Origin: Perspicuibacillus lycopersici
GTDB taxonomy: Bacteria; Bacillota; Bacilli; Bacillales; Caldibacillaceae
Reading direction: 5' to 3'
Assembly (NCBI RefSeq): GCF_025660475.1
Contig: NZ_JAOUSF010000003.1
Span: 310,001 to 374,000, forward strand
DNA: 64,000 bases
The position numbers and the translations under genes were made by a program. The notes below the pieces were generated by a model. That model searched no databases. It worked only from the letters and a program-made list of their open reading frames with translations, and was not told where the DNA came from. Below, one piece after another: positions 55,171 through 64,000 of this stretch; position 1 is the stretch's first letter, and each line of letters opens with the position of its first letter.

Positions 55171-57072
55171 TTATTTATCGGATTCCTCGCCATTTACTTG
55201 TTCTGATTTGTAAAAGCGTAATAAATCTCCATAAATAATGCTATCGGAATAATTTAATTCATTTCTAGCCTTCTCTATAAAAGGACTACAAAGACTAATA
55301 TCAGTTGCTTCTCCAGTGGACTTGTCATAACAAATTTGATCTGCATAAATATATTTATCGGTAACAAACCGACCATCTCGGAAAATGACAAAGTTCGGTT
55401 GCTCCTCAGCAAATAGATCATGGCCAAAATGAAGATCATCTTTTGCCTCTATCCCTAATAGTCCTAATATTGTCGGCTTCACATCAATTTGACCACTAAC
55501 GGAAGAAATTGTTTTACCCTCTTGACCAGGTATGTGTACGATAAATGGAACTTTTTGTAATTGAGCTTCCTCGAAAGGTGTGATTTCTTTGCCTAAATAT
55601 TGTTCCATCGCATCATTATGATTTTCGGATATTCCATAATGATCCCCATACATAATAATGATGGAATTATCATATAGCCCTTCTTCCTTCAGCTGCTCAA
55701 TAAATAATTTTATCGCCTCATCCTCATAGCGAACCGTTGTAAAATAATTATTCAATGTATTACTTGAAGAATTATATGGTTCAATCAATCGATCTTCTTC
55801 GTCCAATTCGAATGGATGATGATTAGTTAACGTAATAAATTTAGCATAATATGGTGTTGGCATATTCTTTAGATGATCAATCGATTGTTCAAAGAATGAA
55901 ATATCTCCTAATCCCCAGCCGATAGAGTTTTCACCCGTTACTTCGTAATCCTCTAAATTATAAAATCGATCATATCCTAAAGAATGATACATCAGTTCTC
56001 TATTCCAGAATGTTTTATTATTAGCATGTAATGAAGCAGTATAATAATTATTATGTGATAAAATTTCTGGTAATGCATTATATTCATTTTCAGAATGTGT
56101 AAAGAAAACTGCTCCTCTACCTAATCCATAAAAGGAATTATCAATAATAAACTCTGAATCTGATGTTTTTCCTTGCCCTGTTTGATGGTAGAAATTATCA
56201 AAATAATAGCTTTCTTTTATAAAATCATTTAAAAATGGCGTAATTTCTTCCCCATTGACTTTTGAATTAATAACAAAATTTTGTGTCGATTCTAAAGAAA
56301 TGACAATTACATTTTTTCCTTTTGCAATTCCAAACATATCACTAGTATTGGAGTCATTTGCGTTGGAACGAAGATAATTTTCGATTTCGATTAAATCATC
56401 CCCATTGGCAAATACTTTTTGTGCCGAGGTTTTCGATTGTAAATATAGATCATACACCGTGTAATTGTATGGACCAATATTTTTCACTAGCAGCTCTCGT
56501 TCAAATGTTCGTGTCAAAAGCTCTGGTCGTTCCATTTCAGCTAATCCGAGGTTTATAAAAACGATTCCTGCGGTAATAATATAAAAGATACGTCTTTCAA
56601 GCTTTGTAAACACAGTAGAATTAGTGGAATCCTGTTTAGACGATTGCTTCTTTCTTAAGAAATACATGACAACTAGTAATATAATAAAATCGATAAAATA
56701 AAAAATATCTGTTACATACATTTCAGCAATGGCGCTGCTATCCAATTGCCCGTAATTGCTCGTTTGGAACAACACCGGTAAAGTAATAAAATCATTAAAA
56801 TAACGGAAAAATACAACATTTACATATAAAATAGCCGAAACTAAAAAGTATGTAATAATAATAAATCGATTTCTATTTTTCTCTTTAATAAACATGGATA
56901 AACCAAACACAATCAACAGGAAACTGATTGGATTGATAAATAATATAAATTCCTGCAGCTTATTTTCAATTGTAATATCAAAAGCTGTTTTATAGGAAAT
57001 ATACGTTTTTATCCATAAAAGAAATATTGCTAAAAAGATAATCGTATATTTTGACTCTATTAATCGCTTCAT
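55171..57072 (-). CDS. yqgS: LtaS-family lipoteichoic acid synthase-like protein (YqgS)
   Basis: A membrane sulfatase-fold enzyme that polymerises glycerol phosphate from phosphatidylglycerol, or primes that process. The 633-aa protein has five N-terminal membrane helices (to about residue 200) and an extracellular domain with the metal-binding ISLESTQNF (Glu), catalytic Thr in GQGKTSDSEF, and 'YGDHYGISENHNDAM'. It is one of several LtaS paralogues in Bacillus (YqgS is 638 aa). The ATG follows AGGAGG at 8 nt; 18 further upstream residues are rejected. Confidence 0.92.
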   Translation of the reverse strand: MKRLIESKYTIIFLAIFLLWIKTYISYKTAFDITIENKLQEFILFINPISFLLIVFGLSMFIKEKNRNRFIIITYFLVSAILYVNVVFFRYFNDFITLPVLFQTSNYGQLDSSAIAEMYVTDIFYFIDFIILLVVMYFLRKKQSSKQDSTNSTVFTKLERRIFYIITAGIVFINLGLAEMERPELLTRTFERELLVKNIGPYNYTVYDLYLQSKTSAQKVFANGDDLIEIENYLRSNANDSNTSDMFGIAKGKNVIVISLESTQNFVINSKVNGEEITPFLNDFIKESYYFDNFYHQTGQGKTSDSEFIIDNSFYGLGRGAVFFTHSENEYNALPEILSHNNYYTASLHANNKTFWNRELMYHSLGYDRFYNLEDYEVTGENSIGWGLGDISFFEQSIDHLKNMPTPYYAKFITLTNHHPFELDEEDRLIEPYNSSSNTLNNYFTTVRYEDEAIKLFIEQLKEEGLYDNSIIIMYGDHYGISENHNDAMEQYLGKEITPFEEAQLQKVPFIVHIPGQEGKTISSVSGQIDVKPTILGLLGIEAKDDLHFGHDLFAEEQPNFVIFRDGRFVTDKYIYADQICYDKSTGEATDISLCSPFIEKARNELNYSDSIIYGDLLRFYKSEQVNGEESDK

Positions 57073-57278
57073 TACATATCCTCCTAATGACATTTGAACA
57101 TCATGTTTCCAAAAATACCCGTTCATAAAATCATTACAAATGACCTATGGATATTTTACTAGTATACGAGAAAATCTAAACAATTTTTTCTACTCTTATA
57201 TTGACGATTTTCATTAGAAAAATGTTTCAATAATTAAGCTTTTTTTCAAATTTATTTCCAATAAGAAAAACAAAAATA

Positions 57279-57315
57279 GAAGGAGCTTTTCCATTAATAG
57301 GAAAAAACTCCTAAT
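57279..57315 (-). terminator. Possible terminator after glcK
   Basis: AGGAGTTTTTTCC and GGAAAAGCTCCT form an imperfect stem, followed by TCTATTTTTG on the minus strand. Confidence 0.45.
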
Positions 57316-57347
57316 AGCTACTTACTTAATTTATTTTGAAAAAGAAA

Positions 57348-58316
57348 TTAGTTATCCTCTAAAATATTTTTCTTTACTAGCCATCCCGCGCCGATTACCC
57401 CTGCATCATTTCCTAATGTTGCTAAAATTATTTTCGTATCTGCACTTGAAGGTGGGAAAGCAAATTTTTCATAGTATTTTTCCACTGGCTCTATCAAGGC
57501 ATTTCCTGCTTTAGATACTCCGCCTCCAATGACAACTGCATTTGGATTTAATACTGTACTTAATGTTCCAATTGCATACCCAATATAGAATGCTAATTTA
57601 TCTACAACCTTTAATGCAATTGCATCTTCCTTCGCAGCATAATCAAATACATCTTTTGATGTAACAGCACCGTTTTGTAAATATAAATCTTTTAAGGGGG
57701 AATTTTCTGTATTTTTCATTTCCTCCATTGCTAATCGAACAATCCCTGTTGCAGAAGCAACCGTTTCTAAGCAACCACGTTTTCCACAATTACATTGGAA
57801 ACCATTTTCTAGTTGAACAGAGATATGTCCAATTTCACCTGCACCACCATTTGCACCTTCGACAATATTTCCATTCGTGATAACCCCGCCGCCGACACCA
57901 GTGCCAAGCGTAACACATACAAGATTATCTAATCCTTTTCCTGCACCCTTCCACATTTCCCCTAATGCTGCACAATTGGCATCATTACCGACAAATGCTG
58001 GGAGTTGTAATTCTTCCTCTAATTTCGTTTTTAGTGGAAAGTTTTCCCAACCTAAATTAACCGCTTTCGAAATTATCCCACCAGGAACTACCGGGCCAGG
58101 TGCGCCCATACCAACACCACAAAATTGTTCTCTCGTTAATTTTAATTCTTGTATTTTTTGGGAAAATGCTTTTCCAATATTTTCAACGATATATTTCCCA
58201 TTCTCACTGATATCCGTCGGAATTTCCCATTTATGTACAAAATCTCCACTGTCAGTTAAAATAGCCAATTTATTTGTTGTTCCACCTAAATCAACTGCGA
58301 AAATTAAATTTTTCAT
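57348..58316 (-). CDS. glcK: Glucokinase (ROK family)
   Basis: It phosphorylates glucose in the cytoplasm. The 322-aa protein has the ATP motif DLGGTTNKLAI at the start, the sugar-binding 'VGNDANCAALGEMW', 'VTLGTGVGGG', 'GAGEIGHI', and the ROK zinc cluster CNCGKRGCLE. It overlaps yqgQ by 4 nt (ATGA), as in B. subtilis. Confidence 0.95.
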   Translation of the reverse strand: MKNLIFAVDLGGTTNKLAILTDSGDFVHKWEIPTDISENGKYIVENIGKAFSQKIQELKLTREQFCGVGMGAPGPVVPGGIISKAVNLGWENFPLKTKLEEELQLPAFVGNDANCAALGEMWKGAGKGLDNLVCVTLGTGVGGGVITNGNIVEGANGGAGEIGHISVQLENGFQCNCGKRGCLETVASATGIVRLAMEEMKNTENSPLKDLYLQNGAVTSKDVFDYAAKEDAIALKVVDKLAFYIGYAIGTLSTVLNPNAVVIGGGVSKAGNALIEPVEKYYEKFAFPPSSADTKIILATLGNDAGVIGAGWLVKKNILEDN

Positions 58317-58534
58317 GTGCGCAATCCCCTATTCTTTCGTTTGTCTTTTTCTTTTTGTATTTCTTGCCTTAACAACAATAATGCCATTTGATAATCCTTC
58401 ACTTCCATAAGCTGGGATCGGTATAATTCCCTTACCTCAGATTCCATTAGTTCTAAATCAGCTAGTCTATCTCCGATATAAATAATTGTACCAAATGATT
58501 TTAATAATTGCTGAACATCATAGATTGTTCTCAT
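58313..58534 (-). CDS. yqgQ: YqgQ-like small helical protein
   Basis: A 73-aa protein (MRTIYDVQQLLKSFGTIIYIG..., DRLADLELMESEVRELY) of the YqgQ family, made of short helices. It is predicted to bind single-stranded nucleic acid in one B. subtilis structure study, which I recall only loosely. The ATG has AAAGGTG 9 nt upstream; 24 upstream residues are rejected. It overlaps glcK, so the two are translationally coupled. Confidence 0.85.
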   Translation of the reverse strand: MRTIYDVQQLLKSFGTIIYIGDRLADLELMESEVRELYRSQLMEVKDYQMALLLLRQEIQKEKDKRKNRGLRT

Positions 58535-58614
58535 GTTTTCACACACCTTTTTCACGAGATAATTATACAACATTCTCACGCGAAACGCATCGATAATTTT
58601 TATCAATATTTTCC

Positions 58615-58652
58615 AAAAAAAGAACTACCAACAGAATGGTGGGTTGGTAGTT
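58615..58652 (-). terminator. Terminator after the SpoVAF-like gene
   Basis: AACTACCAAC pairs with GTTGGTAGTT across a 10-nt loop, followed by CTTTTTTT on the minus strand. It lies about 160 nt past the SpoVAF-like stop and just upstream of yqgQ. Confidence 0.7.
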
Positions 58653-58814
58653 TCATAAAAATATCATTTATAAAATTTATTGTAAAAGGCTTTCAACAAT
58701 AGTAGCGGTGTTTTACAAGATTAAATACACTTTAACTGCGGTTAAGAACACAGTGTGCATTTTATTCACTAATACACTTCAACATGATAGTATTTTATCG
58801 ACCCGCAATATTTA

Positions 58815-60278
58815 TTATTTATCTGGATCCTGTGGATTTAATATTTTCGGTCGTTGTCGTTTTAAAGGAATTGGTGCACGAACGAGTACATCAAGAAATG
58901 CTCGCAAATTGAACGGAATAAATGGCCATAAATATGGAATATTATACGATTTCATATTCACTAGAAGGAGAACCCATAAAACGGTTCCGATAACAAATCC
59001 ATAAATATGAAATATCGCAGTTGCCGTCAATAAAAGCAAGCGAAATATTCGGTTAGCTAAGCTAAGCTCATAGCTCGGAGTAGAAAATGTACCAATTGCC
59101 GCAACTGCTAAATATAAAATAACCTCATTAGAAAATAAACCAACCTCTACCGCTACTTGACCAATCATCAAAGCAGCAACTAACCCTAATGCTGTTGCAA
59201 GTGAGGTAGGGGTGTGAATGGCGGCCATTCGTAGCATATCAATACCAATTTCTATTAAAAGAAATTGTAAATATAATGGAACTTGACCATCATCATTTGG
59301 GCCAATAAAAGCAAGACTTTTCGGTAATAAATTTGGTTGCACCGCAAATAAGTACCATAAAGGTAATAGAAAAATCGATGCCCAGACAGCTAGATAGCGA
59401 ACCAAACGTAAATAGGCACCTACAATGGGTTTGTTTCGATACTCTTCTGCATGCTGGAGATGATGCCAAAATGTAGTTGGCGTAATTATCACACTTGGTG
59501 AGCCATCGACAATAATACAGATATGTCCTTCATATAAATGAGCAGCAGCAGTATCCGGTCTTTCCGTATAGCGAACCGTTGGATATGGATTCCAATGCTG
59601 ACCAGAAATAAATTCTTCAATCGTTTTTTCAGCCATTGGTATTCCATCGGTATCTATTTTATCTAGTGAAGCTTTTATATCCTTTACTAAATTTTGATCT
59701 GCAATGTCTTCTAAATAACAAATAACGACATCGGTTTTTGAACGTCTTCCCACTTGTGTATATACCATTCGTAACGAGCGATCGCGGATACGCCGTCTTG
59801 TTAATGCCGTATTAAATACTAAAGTTTCTACAAAACCATCACGTGAACCTCTAACCACTCTTTCAATATCCGGTTCTTCTGGACCTCGGGACGGATAGGT
59901 TCTTGCATCAATTAAGATGACCTTGTCAATCCCATCAATCACTAATGCTGTTGGTCCTGCAAGGACCATATCAGCCACTTTATTTAAATCATCCGTCGCC
60001 TCCAGCTCTACATATGGCAAATACCTACGAAGTAATTTTTCAAGCGGCTGGAGATCTAATTCTTCTCGTTTTAAGTTTGCTAGAAATTTCATTATTTGAA
60101 GAAATAAATCATCTTTTATAAATCCATCGATAAAAAAGATCGCCATGTCTCGATCCGCATAATTTAAATCTAATTTTATTACATCAAAGCTTTTTCCAAT
60201 TCCTAGCATTCCTTCTAATTTATCAACATTTTCAACAAGACTTTTTGACACGGAAATTTTCTCTTTATCTACACCCAC
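58815..60278 (-). CDS. spoVAF: SpoVAF/GerA-family spore germination protein
   Basis: A 487-aa protein with a GerA-type N-terminal cytosolic domain ('LVIDGIDKVILIDARTYPSR', 'VVRGSRDGFVETLVFNTALT') and about five membrane helices from residue 290 on ('PLYLQFLLIEIGIDMLRMAA'). The arrangement and motifs resemble SpoVAF rather than GerAA. SpoVAF associates with germinant receptors or nutrient germination in the spore membrane. It usually lies in the spoVA operon; here it stands alone beside the rhomboid/glcK region. The GTG at 60278 has AGGTGG 8 nt upstream. Confidence 0.83.
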   Translation of the reverse strand: MGVDKEKISVSKSLVENVDKLEGMLGIGKSFDVIKLDLNYADRDMAIFFIDGFIKDDLFLQIMKFLANLKREELDLQPLEKLLRRYLPYVELEATDDLNKVADMVLAGPTALVIDGIDKVILIDARTYPSRGPEEPDIERVVRGSRDGFVETLVFNTALTRRRIRDRSLRMVYTQVGRRSKTDVVICYLEDIADQNLVKDIKASLDKIDTDGIPMAEKTIEEFISGQHWNPYPTVRYTERPDTAAAHLYEGHICIIVDGSPSVIITPTTFWHHLQHAEEYRNKPIVGAYLRLVRYLAVWASIFLLPLWYLFAVQPNLLPKSLAFIGPNDDGQVPLYLQFLLIEIGIDMLRMAAIHTPTSLATALGLVAALMIGQVAVEVGLFSNEVILYLAVAAIGTFSTPSYELSLANRIFRLLLLTATAIFHIYGFVIGTVLWVLLLVNMKSYNIPYLWPFIPFNLRAFLDVLVRAPIPLKRQRPKILNPQDPDK

Positions 60279-60612
60279 GTTAGTATCCACCTACCATCTT
60301 TTTCCTGCAAAAATAATACTACCATCATAGACAAGCACATTCAGATTCATACCTTACCAACGAAAACAACAAAATTCCAATTAATAGCAAAATTCTTTCT
60401 TATCATAAAAAAAGGACAAAAACATATATATGAACAGAAAAGCGAAGGCGAGCGGGTAGCGACGGACAAACTGGTGCCCTTCGCAATGAGAGAAAGGAAA
60501 CACAGCGAACTTGTGAGCTGATGATTACTTATCGTACGAAGAAGAAAATTAATCTCCATTCTGTAACAATCTCTACTGTTCATAATGACAGATGAATTTG
60601 AGGTGTAAGCAA
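60279..60612. other. 334-nt intergenic stretch with a locally GC-rich segment
   Basis: No gene is supported. The stretch separates two divergent genes. Segment 60438-60543 is richer in G and C than its surroundings and has GCGAAGG and CCTTCGC that could pair about 30 nt apart. No promoter was identified with confidence. Confidence 0.5.
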
Positions 60613-61485
60613 TTGAAAATTTTTCATATTATACTTTTTGCTATTTGTACCATTTTTGCCTCCATTTATTGGGGCGCAATTAGTAACAACAAGGTGGTAG
60701 AAAGTATCACGTACTTTCCTTCCGACCCCGAAATCTCCTATTTGGATGCAAAAACAAAAATTTCGGAACCTATTTCTCAAGAAAAGCATTATCAAGTTCA
60801 AGTAAATACTTTATCTCGATTGGAAAATCCGGTATACATGCGTCAAGATATTTCACTTATATTTGCAAACGGTAGGCTTATTGGAAAAATGGGGAAATGG
60901 GAGGAAAAAACAGAAAGCATTCAAAATGAATTTCCACTCAATTTAAAGAATAATCGCTTATTGCGTGCGGTTACCTTTCACCACAGCGAAATACATAAGG
61001 AAAATCAATTGTATAGTGCCCAAACAATGTCTTCCGATTTTCTGTATATCGTTCATTCCTCTGTGGCGTCGCTTTTAGCTTTTCAAACACCAGCAACAGA
61101 AGAGGATATTGGTTGGATGGAAGTATTAAATAAAGCGGAAACTGAAGTAATTCAGCTTACATTACAATCTGCCGCTGAAGTGCATCAATTAAATTTGGAG
61201 CACTATCATATCATCCCATTATCAGAATTACCTAACTACAATGAAAAACCGCTCCCATCGTTAACAAAGGAGCAATCCAATAAAATTATCGGACAATTAT
61301 GGGAAGGTTTATATAAAAACTATTTCCTCGGCATAAAAAAAAGCGATGGCACTATTTTATCTCCATTAAATAGCACCATCCCAGTAATTTTATTAGCAAA
61401 AAATCACCAGCATTTATATGTTGTTTTTGAAACAGATACAGGGGAAAGTATTCTATTGAAGCAACTGATTTCCAACAACGAGTAA
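60613..61485 (+). CDS. Unrecognised membrane-anchored protein
   Basis: I do not recognise this gene. The protein is about 290 aa with an N-terminal hydrophobic segment (IFHIILFAICTIFASIYWGA) that is an anchor or uncleaved signal. The rest is soluble, mixed alpha/beta and probably extracytoplasmic, with 'LIFANGRLIGKMGKWEEKTE', 'VTFHHSEIHKENQLYS' and a C-terminal 'HLYVVFETDTGESILLKQL'. TTG is chosen because GAGGTG lies 7 nt upstream; an ATG seven codons earlier lacks a site. It diverges from the SpoVAF-like gene and converges with the rhomboid gene. A sporulation or germination role is possible from context only. Confidence 0.65.
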   Translation: MKIFHIILFAICTIFASIYWGAISNNKVVESITYFPSDPEISYLDAKTKISEPISQEKHYQVQVNTLSRLENPVYMRQDISLIFANGRLIGKMGKWEEKTESIQNEFPLNLKNNRLLRAVTFHHSEIHKENQLYSAQTMSSDFLYIVHSSVASLLAFQTPATEEDIGWMEVLNKAETEVIQLTLQSAAEVHQLNLEHYHIIPLSELPNYNEKPLPSLTKEQSNKIIGQLWEGLYKNYFLGIKKSDGTILSPLNSTIPVILLAKNHQHLYVVFETDTGESILLKQLISNNE

Positions 61486-61608
61486 AATAGATCAGACGAT
61501 TATCGTAACAATCGCCGCATATTTTCACAGCCCACAAACTTAATACACTTTATTTTTCCCGTAGGAGTGGGTTTCATGAAATAACAACATTCCTATAAAA
61601 AACAACCA

Positions 61609-62769
61609 TTAATAAAAACCTAGCCATAAACTAGCACCTACGATAAGAATGGCTAGGAGGAGAAACAAGCTTTGTTGGCCGAGCCTGCGGTTTTTTGGTA
61701 GCTGTATGAATCCAGCCGCTAAAAAGCCTCCTATCAATCCACCAATATGTCCAGCATTATCTACTGAAGATACGGAGAAACCAAATAGTAAATTAAGTGC
61801 AAGCACGACTAAAATATTTATCCCTAATGTTCGTTGGAATACTTTTGGATGAACAAGACCAAAAAATAACAATGCTCCGAAACAGCCAAATATCGCTCCG
61901 CTTGCACCTGCGGAAAGATTTGGGCTAAAGAGAAAACTTCCGAGCGATCCAGAAAAGCCTGCAAAAAAATAAATAAGTAAGAATCGCCAATTACCAAAAA
62001 TTCTTTCCACTGCAGTACCTAAATAATAAAGTGCAAGACTATTCATGAATAAATGCAGGAATCCGATATGAAGAAACATCGGTGTGAAAAATCGCCACCA
62101 CTCTCCTTCCAAAATCAACGGATTATACTTTGCACCAAATTGTAATAATACATATGGATTCGTACTTCCACCACTAATTTCCAATAGAAGAAAAATGACA
62201 CATTGAACAACTAATAATGCATACGTGAAAAATGGCTTTCCAGACTGAAAAAGCTGTTTTTCTTTTTTTGCTTCATGGACAGCAAAATTTAATGCATGAC
62301 TTTTCCATTGTTCCACTTCTAAAGGATCATAATGCTCCTTTATCTCATGGATAATTTGTTCACCAAATTTATTGTTAATTGGTTTTAATGTTTGCTCAAT
62401 ATTCGATCCTTCCACCAAAAACGTTTGAAGGATTATTTTTTTCGTATCGTATTGCTCCCGTAATAGCTGCTCATATGAATCCACTGGAGGAAAGGAAGAA
62501 ATATATATATTTACAATTTCTAAACTCCGTTTATATAGTGCTTTCCTAATTTTTTCGCCATTTACATTTGTACGCTCTAAATCTCTTTGTAACCAATTGC
62601 TCCAATCAATATCCATTCGTTTTAATCGTATCACTGGATATTTTTTATTTTTCGTATTTTCCAACCAAATTTCTTGATGATCAGGGGATATGTTAAGAAT
62701 GCGATACTTTTTTTCTACGATAAAAAAGTAAGTAAAACGCCAATATAAGTAATCTTCTCTTAATCCCAA
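61609..62769 (-). CDS. yqgP: Rhomboid-family intramembrane serine protease (YqgP/GluP-like)
   Basis: A 386-aa protein with a soluble N-terminal domain (about 1-180) and a rhomboid core of six or seven helices with HLFMNSLALYYLG, nucleophile Ser in GASGAIFG, and catalytic His in NAGHIGGLIGG. B. subtilis YqgP is about 507 aa and has C-terminal TPR repeats; this one ends right after the last helix, so those are absent. YqgP is known to cleave membrane substrates such as the magnesium transporter MgtE. The start codon is an ATG without a strong site. Confidence 0.88.
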   Translation of the reverse strand: MGLREDYLYWRFTYFFIVEKKYRILNISPDHQEIWLENTKNKKYPVIRLKRMDIDWSNWLQRDLERTNVNGEKIRKALYKRSLEIVNIYISSFPPVDSYEQLLREQYDTKKIILQTFLVEGSNIEQTLKPINNKFGEQIIHEIKEHYDPLEVEQWKSHALNFAVHEAKKEKQLFQSGKPFFTYALLVVQCVIFLLLEISGGSTNPYVLLQFGAKYNPLILEGEWWRFFTPMFLHIGFLHLFMNSLALYYLGTAVERIFGNWRFLLIYFFAGFSGSLGSFLFSPNLSAGASGAIFGCFGALLFFGLVHPKVFQRTLGINILVVLALNLLFGFSVSSVDNAGHIGGLIGGFLAAGFIQLPKNRRLGQQSLFLLLAILIVGASLWLGFY

Positions 62770-62961
62770 CAGCTTCCCTACTTTCCAAATACAATCTTTT
62801 TATTTCCTGCGCCTTTTTAAGCGATAGTTATATTACATTAACCATACTATATCGGAACCTGTTTTTAAAAGTAAAGTGTATTTAATGTTTGAATAAAATT
62901 ATTTACCTTTATATGTATTCATTGCTTCGAGGATCGTTTCATTGGATTCCATTCGACGATA

Positions 62962-62994
62962 GAAAAAAGACAGGCAAGGAAAGTCGCCTGTCTT
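62962..62994 (-). terminator. Terminator after the 60-residue protein
   Basis: AAGACAGGC pairs with GCCTGTCTT across a 10-nt loop, followed by TTTTCTAT on the minus strand. Confidence 0.8.
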
Positions 62995-63015
62995 CTCTTT
63001 GATACTAATACTGGT

Positions 63016-63198
63016 TTACGAGCGAAATGCTGTTTGCATAAATAGATTCCGGATTGCTGGAATTTTCATGGAAAATTGAACAGCAAATGCTCTTAATTTT
63101 TCGTTTCCTAGCACCTTATTCATCAATTTAAACCGGTACTTATAAATCATTACTATTCCAGCAGAAATCAATAATACGCGAAATAACCTTGATAACAT
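63016..63198 (-). CDS. Small basic protein with one hydrophobic helix
   Basis: A 60-aa protein with an N-terminal hydrophobic segment (LFRVLLISAGIVMIYKY) and a basic, amphipathic remainder (KLMNKVLGNEKLRAFAV...). A strong AGGAGGAGG lies 8 nt before the ATG and a terminator follows, so it is a real gene. I do not recognise the family. Its gene neighbours are the rhomboid protease and the DUF92 gene. Confidence 0.7.
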   Translation of the reverse strand: MLSRLFRVLLISAGIVMIYKYRFKLMNKVLGNEKLRAFAVQFSMKIPAIRNLFMQTAFRS

Positions 63199-63261
63199 AT
63201 GGATATCCTCCTCCTAGAAATAGTTTTTGATTCTTTATTATTTTTATCCAATAAAATATTC

Positions 63262-64000
63262 CTAAATGAAATAAAATAAGACCGACATTGTTGTCGTAAG
63301 TAAAATAGATACGATATTAACCATATCATTATTAAAAAAAGCAATTCCATTTGATGGTATCGTCTTTGTATGACAATGTATTTTCTTTTCCGTCTCTAGA
63401 TGACAAATAGGGCAACTGTTTTTTTGTTGAATCGTACTGCCTAAAATTGTGTCGATAATCATACTAAGAAAACCAAACAACGTAATAATTCCAATCTCAC
63501 TAACGGTTATTTCCTTATACCATAATACATAAGTACTGATCGCAATTAGCAATGAACCGATTAAGCCTGCAACTGTTCCTAAAGGTGAAACAGCTCCAGA
63601 CGTACCTTTTGAAACCCTTTTCAAATTCACGAAAAGAAAGGGATTGCTTTTACTAAAAATACCAATTTCCGAAGCCCATGTATCGGCATTCGCTGCTGCA
63701 ATAGAAACCGCAAAAATCACTAGAAAAATAGGTTCATCAGTAACATAATAGAGGATGCTTATAATTGCCGGTACGCCTCCATTAGCTACCACCTGTGCCC
63801 AATCACGAATATCATCTTTTTCCAAAATTGATTGAACATTTTCCTTTTGCTTTTGCTTCCATTTCGACCAAAATGTCGACGTAATAAAAAATATCGCTAA
63901 TAAAAGTAACCCTTTTAATCCAAACCCAAAATAAATCGCAAACCCAACTACAATCGCAGCTATCGAGCCACTGAGCTTCAGCGCCTTTGCTTTATAAGCC
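63262..64000 (-). CDS. DUF92 family membrane protein (N-terminus cut by window edge)
   Basis: The frame is open to the window edge (codons from 63999), giving at least 245 residues. It matches the DUF92/TIGR00297 family: 'VANGGVPAIISILYYV', 'NADTWASEIGIFSKSNPFLF', 'SKGTSGAVSPLGTVAGLIGS' and several hydrophobic helices. Upstream residues include KLSGSIAAIVVGFAIYFGFG, the usual N-terminal helix. DUF92 proteins resemble plant phytyl-phosphate kinases, but the bacterial role is not established. Confidence 0.85.
   Translation of the reverse strand, partial: AYKAKALKLSGSIAAIVVGFAIYFGFGLKGLLLLAIFFITSTFWSKWKQKQKENVQSILEKDDIRDWAQVVANGGVPAIISILYYVTDEPIFLVIFAVSIAAANADTWASEIGIFSKSNPFLFVNLKRVSKGTSGAVSPLGTVAGLIGSLLIAISTYVLWYKEITVSEIGIITLFGFLSMIIDTILGSTIQQKNSCPICHLETEKKIHCHTKTIPSNGIAFFNNDMVNIVSILLTTTMSVLFYFI

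Overview
The window comes from a low-GC, endospore-forming member of the Bacillaceae or a close relative. The support is a full spoIIIA operon, spo0A, spoIVB, a SpoVAF-like protein, the comG pseudopilus operon, and gene order matching the Bacillus subtilis yqg-yqh-yqi region over nearly the whole 64 kb. The genus cannot be fixed from the sequence alone. No rRNA, tRNA, CRISPR array or insertion sequence was seen. Most genes lie on the minus strand.

Layout, left to right. 1-6.8 kb: start of a methylmalonyl-CoA mutase small-subunit gene, then the branched-chain keto-acid dehydrogenase genes (bkdB, bkdAB, bkdAA, lpdV) and leucine dehydrogenase (bcd), with a cre-like site upstream. 7-13 kb: yqzF, yqiK, spo0A, spoIVB, recN, argR. 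13-22.5 kb: housekeeping block tlyA, dxs, ispA, xseB, xseA, folD, nusB, yqhY, accC, accB. 22.7-28 kb: spoIIIAA-AH behind a good sigma-E promoter, with spoIIIAD apparently starting at ATT. 28-32 kb: efp, papQ, yqhR, yqhP, yqhO. 32.2-35.5 kb: a B12-dependent (class II) ribonucleotide reductase gene split into three exons by two ORF-less group I introns, behind paired NrdR boxes. 35.8-40.8 kb: yqhL, the glycine cleavage genes gcvT-gcvPA-gcvPB, and a tandem glycine riboswitch with a terminator. 40.8-43.6 kb: SNF2 helicase yqhH with yqhG, then yqzE. 43.7-47.8 kb: comGA-GG. 48-51 kb: a four-cysteine winged-helix regulator, yqgY, and a two-gene ABC exporter. 51-58.6 kb: yqgX, yqgW, yqgU, yqgT, yqgS, glcK, yqgQ. 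58.8-64 kb: a SpoVAF-like protein, an unrecognised membrane-anchored protein, a rhomboid protease, a 60-residue protein and a truncated DUF92 gene.

How the genes work together. The bkd products turn valine, isoleucine and leucine keto acids into branched acyl-CoAs. A methylmalonyl-CoA mutase next door would feed the propionyl-CoA branch into succinyl-CoA. That enzyme and the ribonucleotide reductase both need adenosylcobalamin, so this organism depends on B12 for both processes. The glycine system, FolD and NusB, the isoprenoid genes (dxs, ispA) and acetyl-CoA carboxylase subunits are core metabolism. The sporulation genes span the phosphorelay output (Spo0A), the SpoIIIA-SpoIIQ channel, the sigma-K checkpoint protease (SpoIVB) and germination.

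The most notable element is the twice-interrupted ribonucleotide reductase. Both introns sit on catalytic-core codons, one of them inside the NPCGE active-site motif, and their exon boundaries, P1 pairings and P7 pairings can be read directly. Other points of interest are a dispersed repeat of about 40 nt bounded by GAATACA/TGTATTC, a ComGC prepilin with a 35-residue leader ending in Ala, and the absence at their usual places of ptb-buk-bkdR, sinIR-tasA, aroQ and lipM-mntR.
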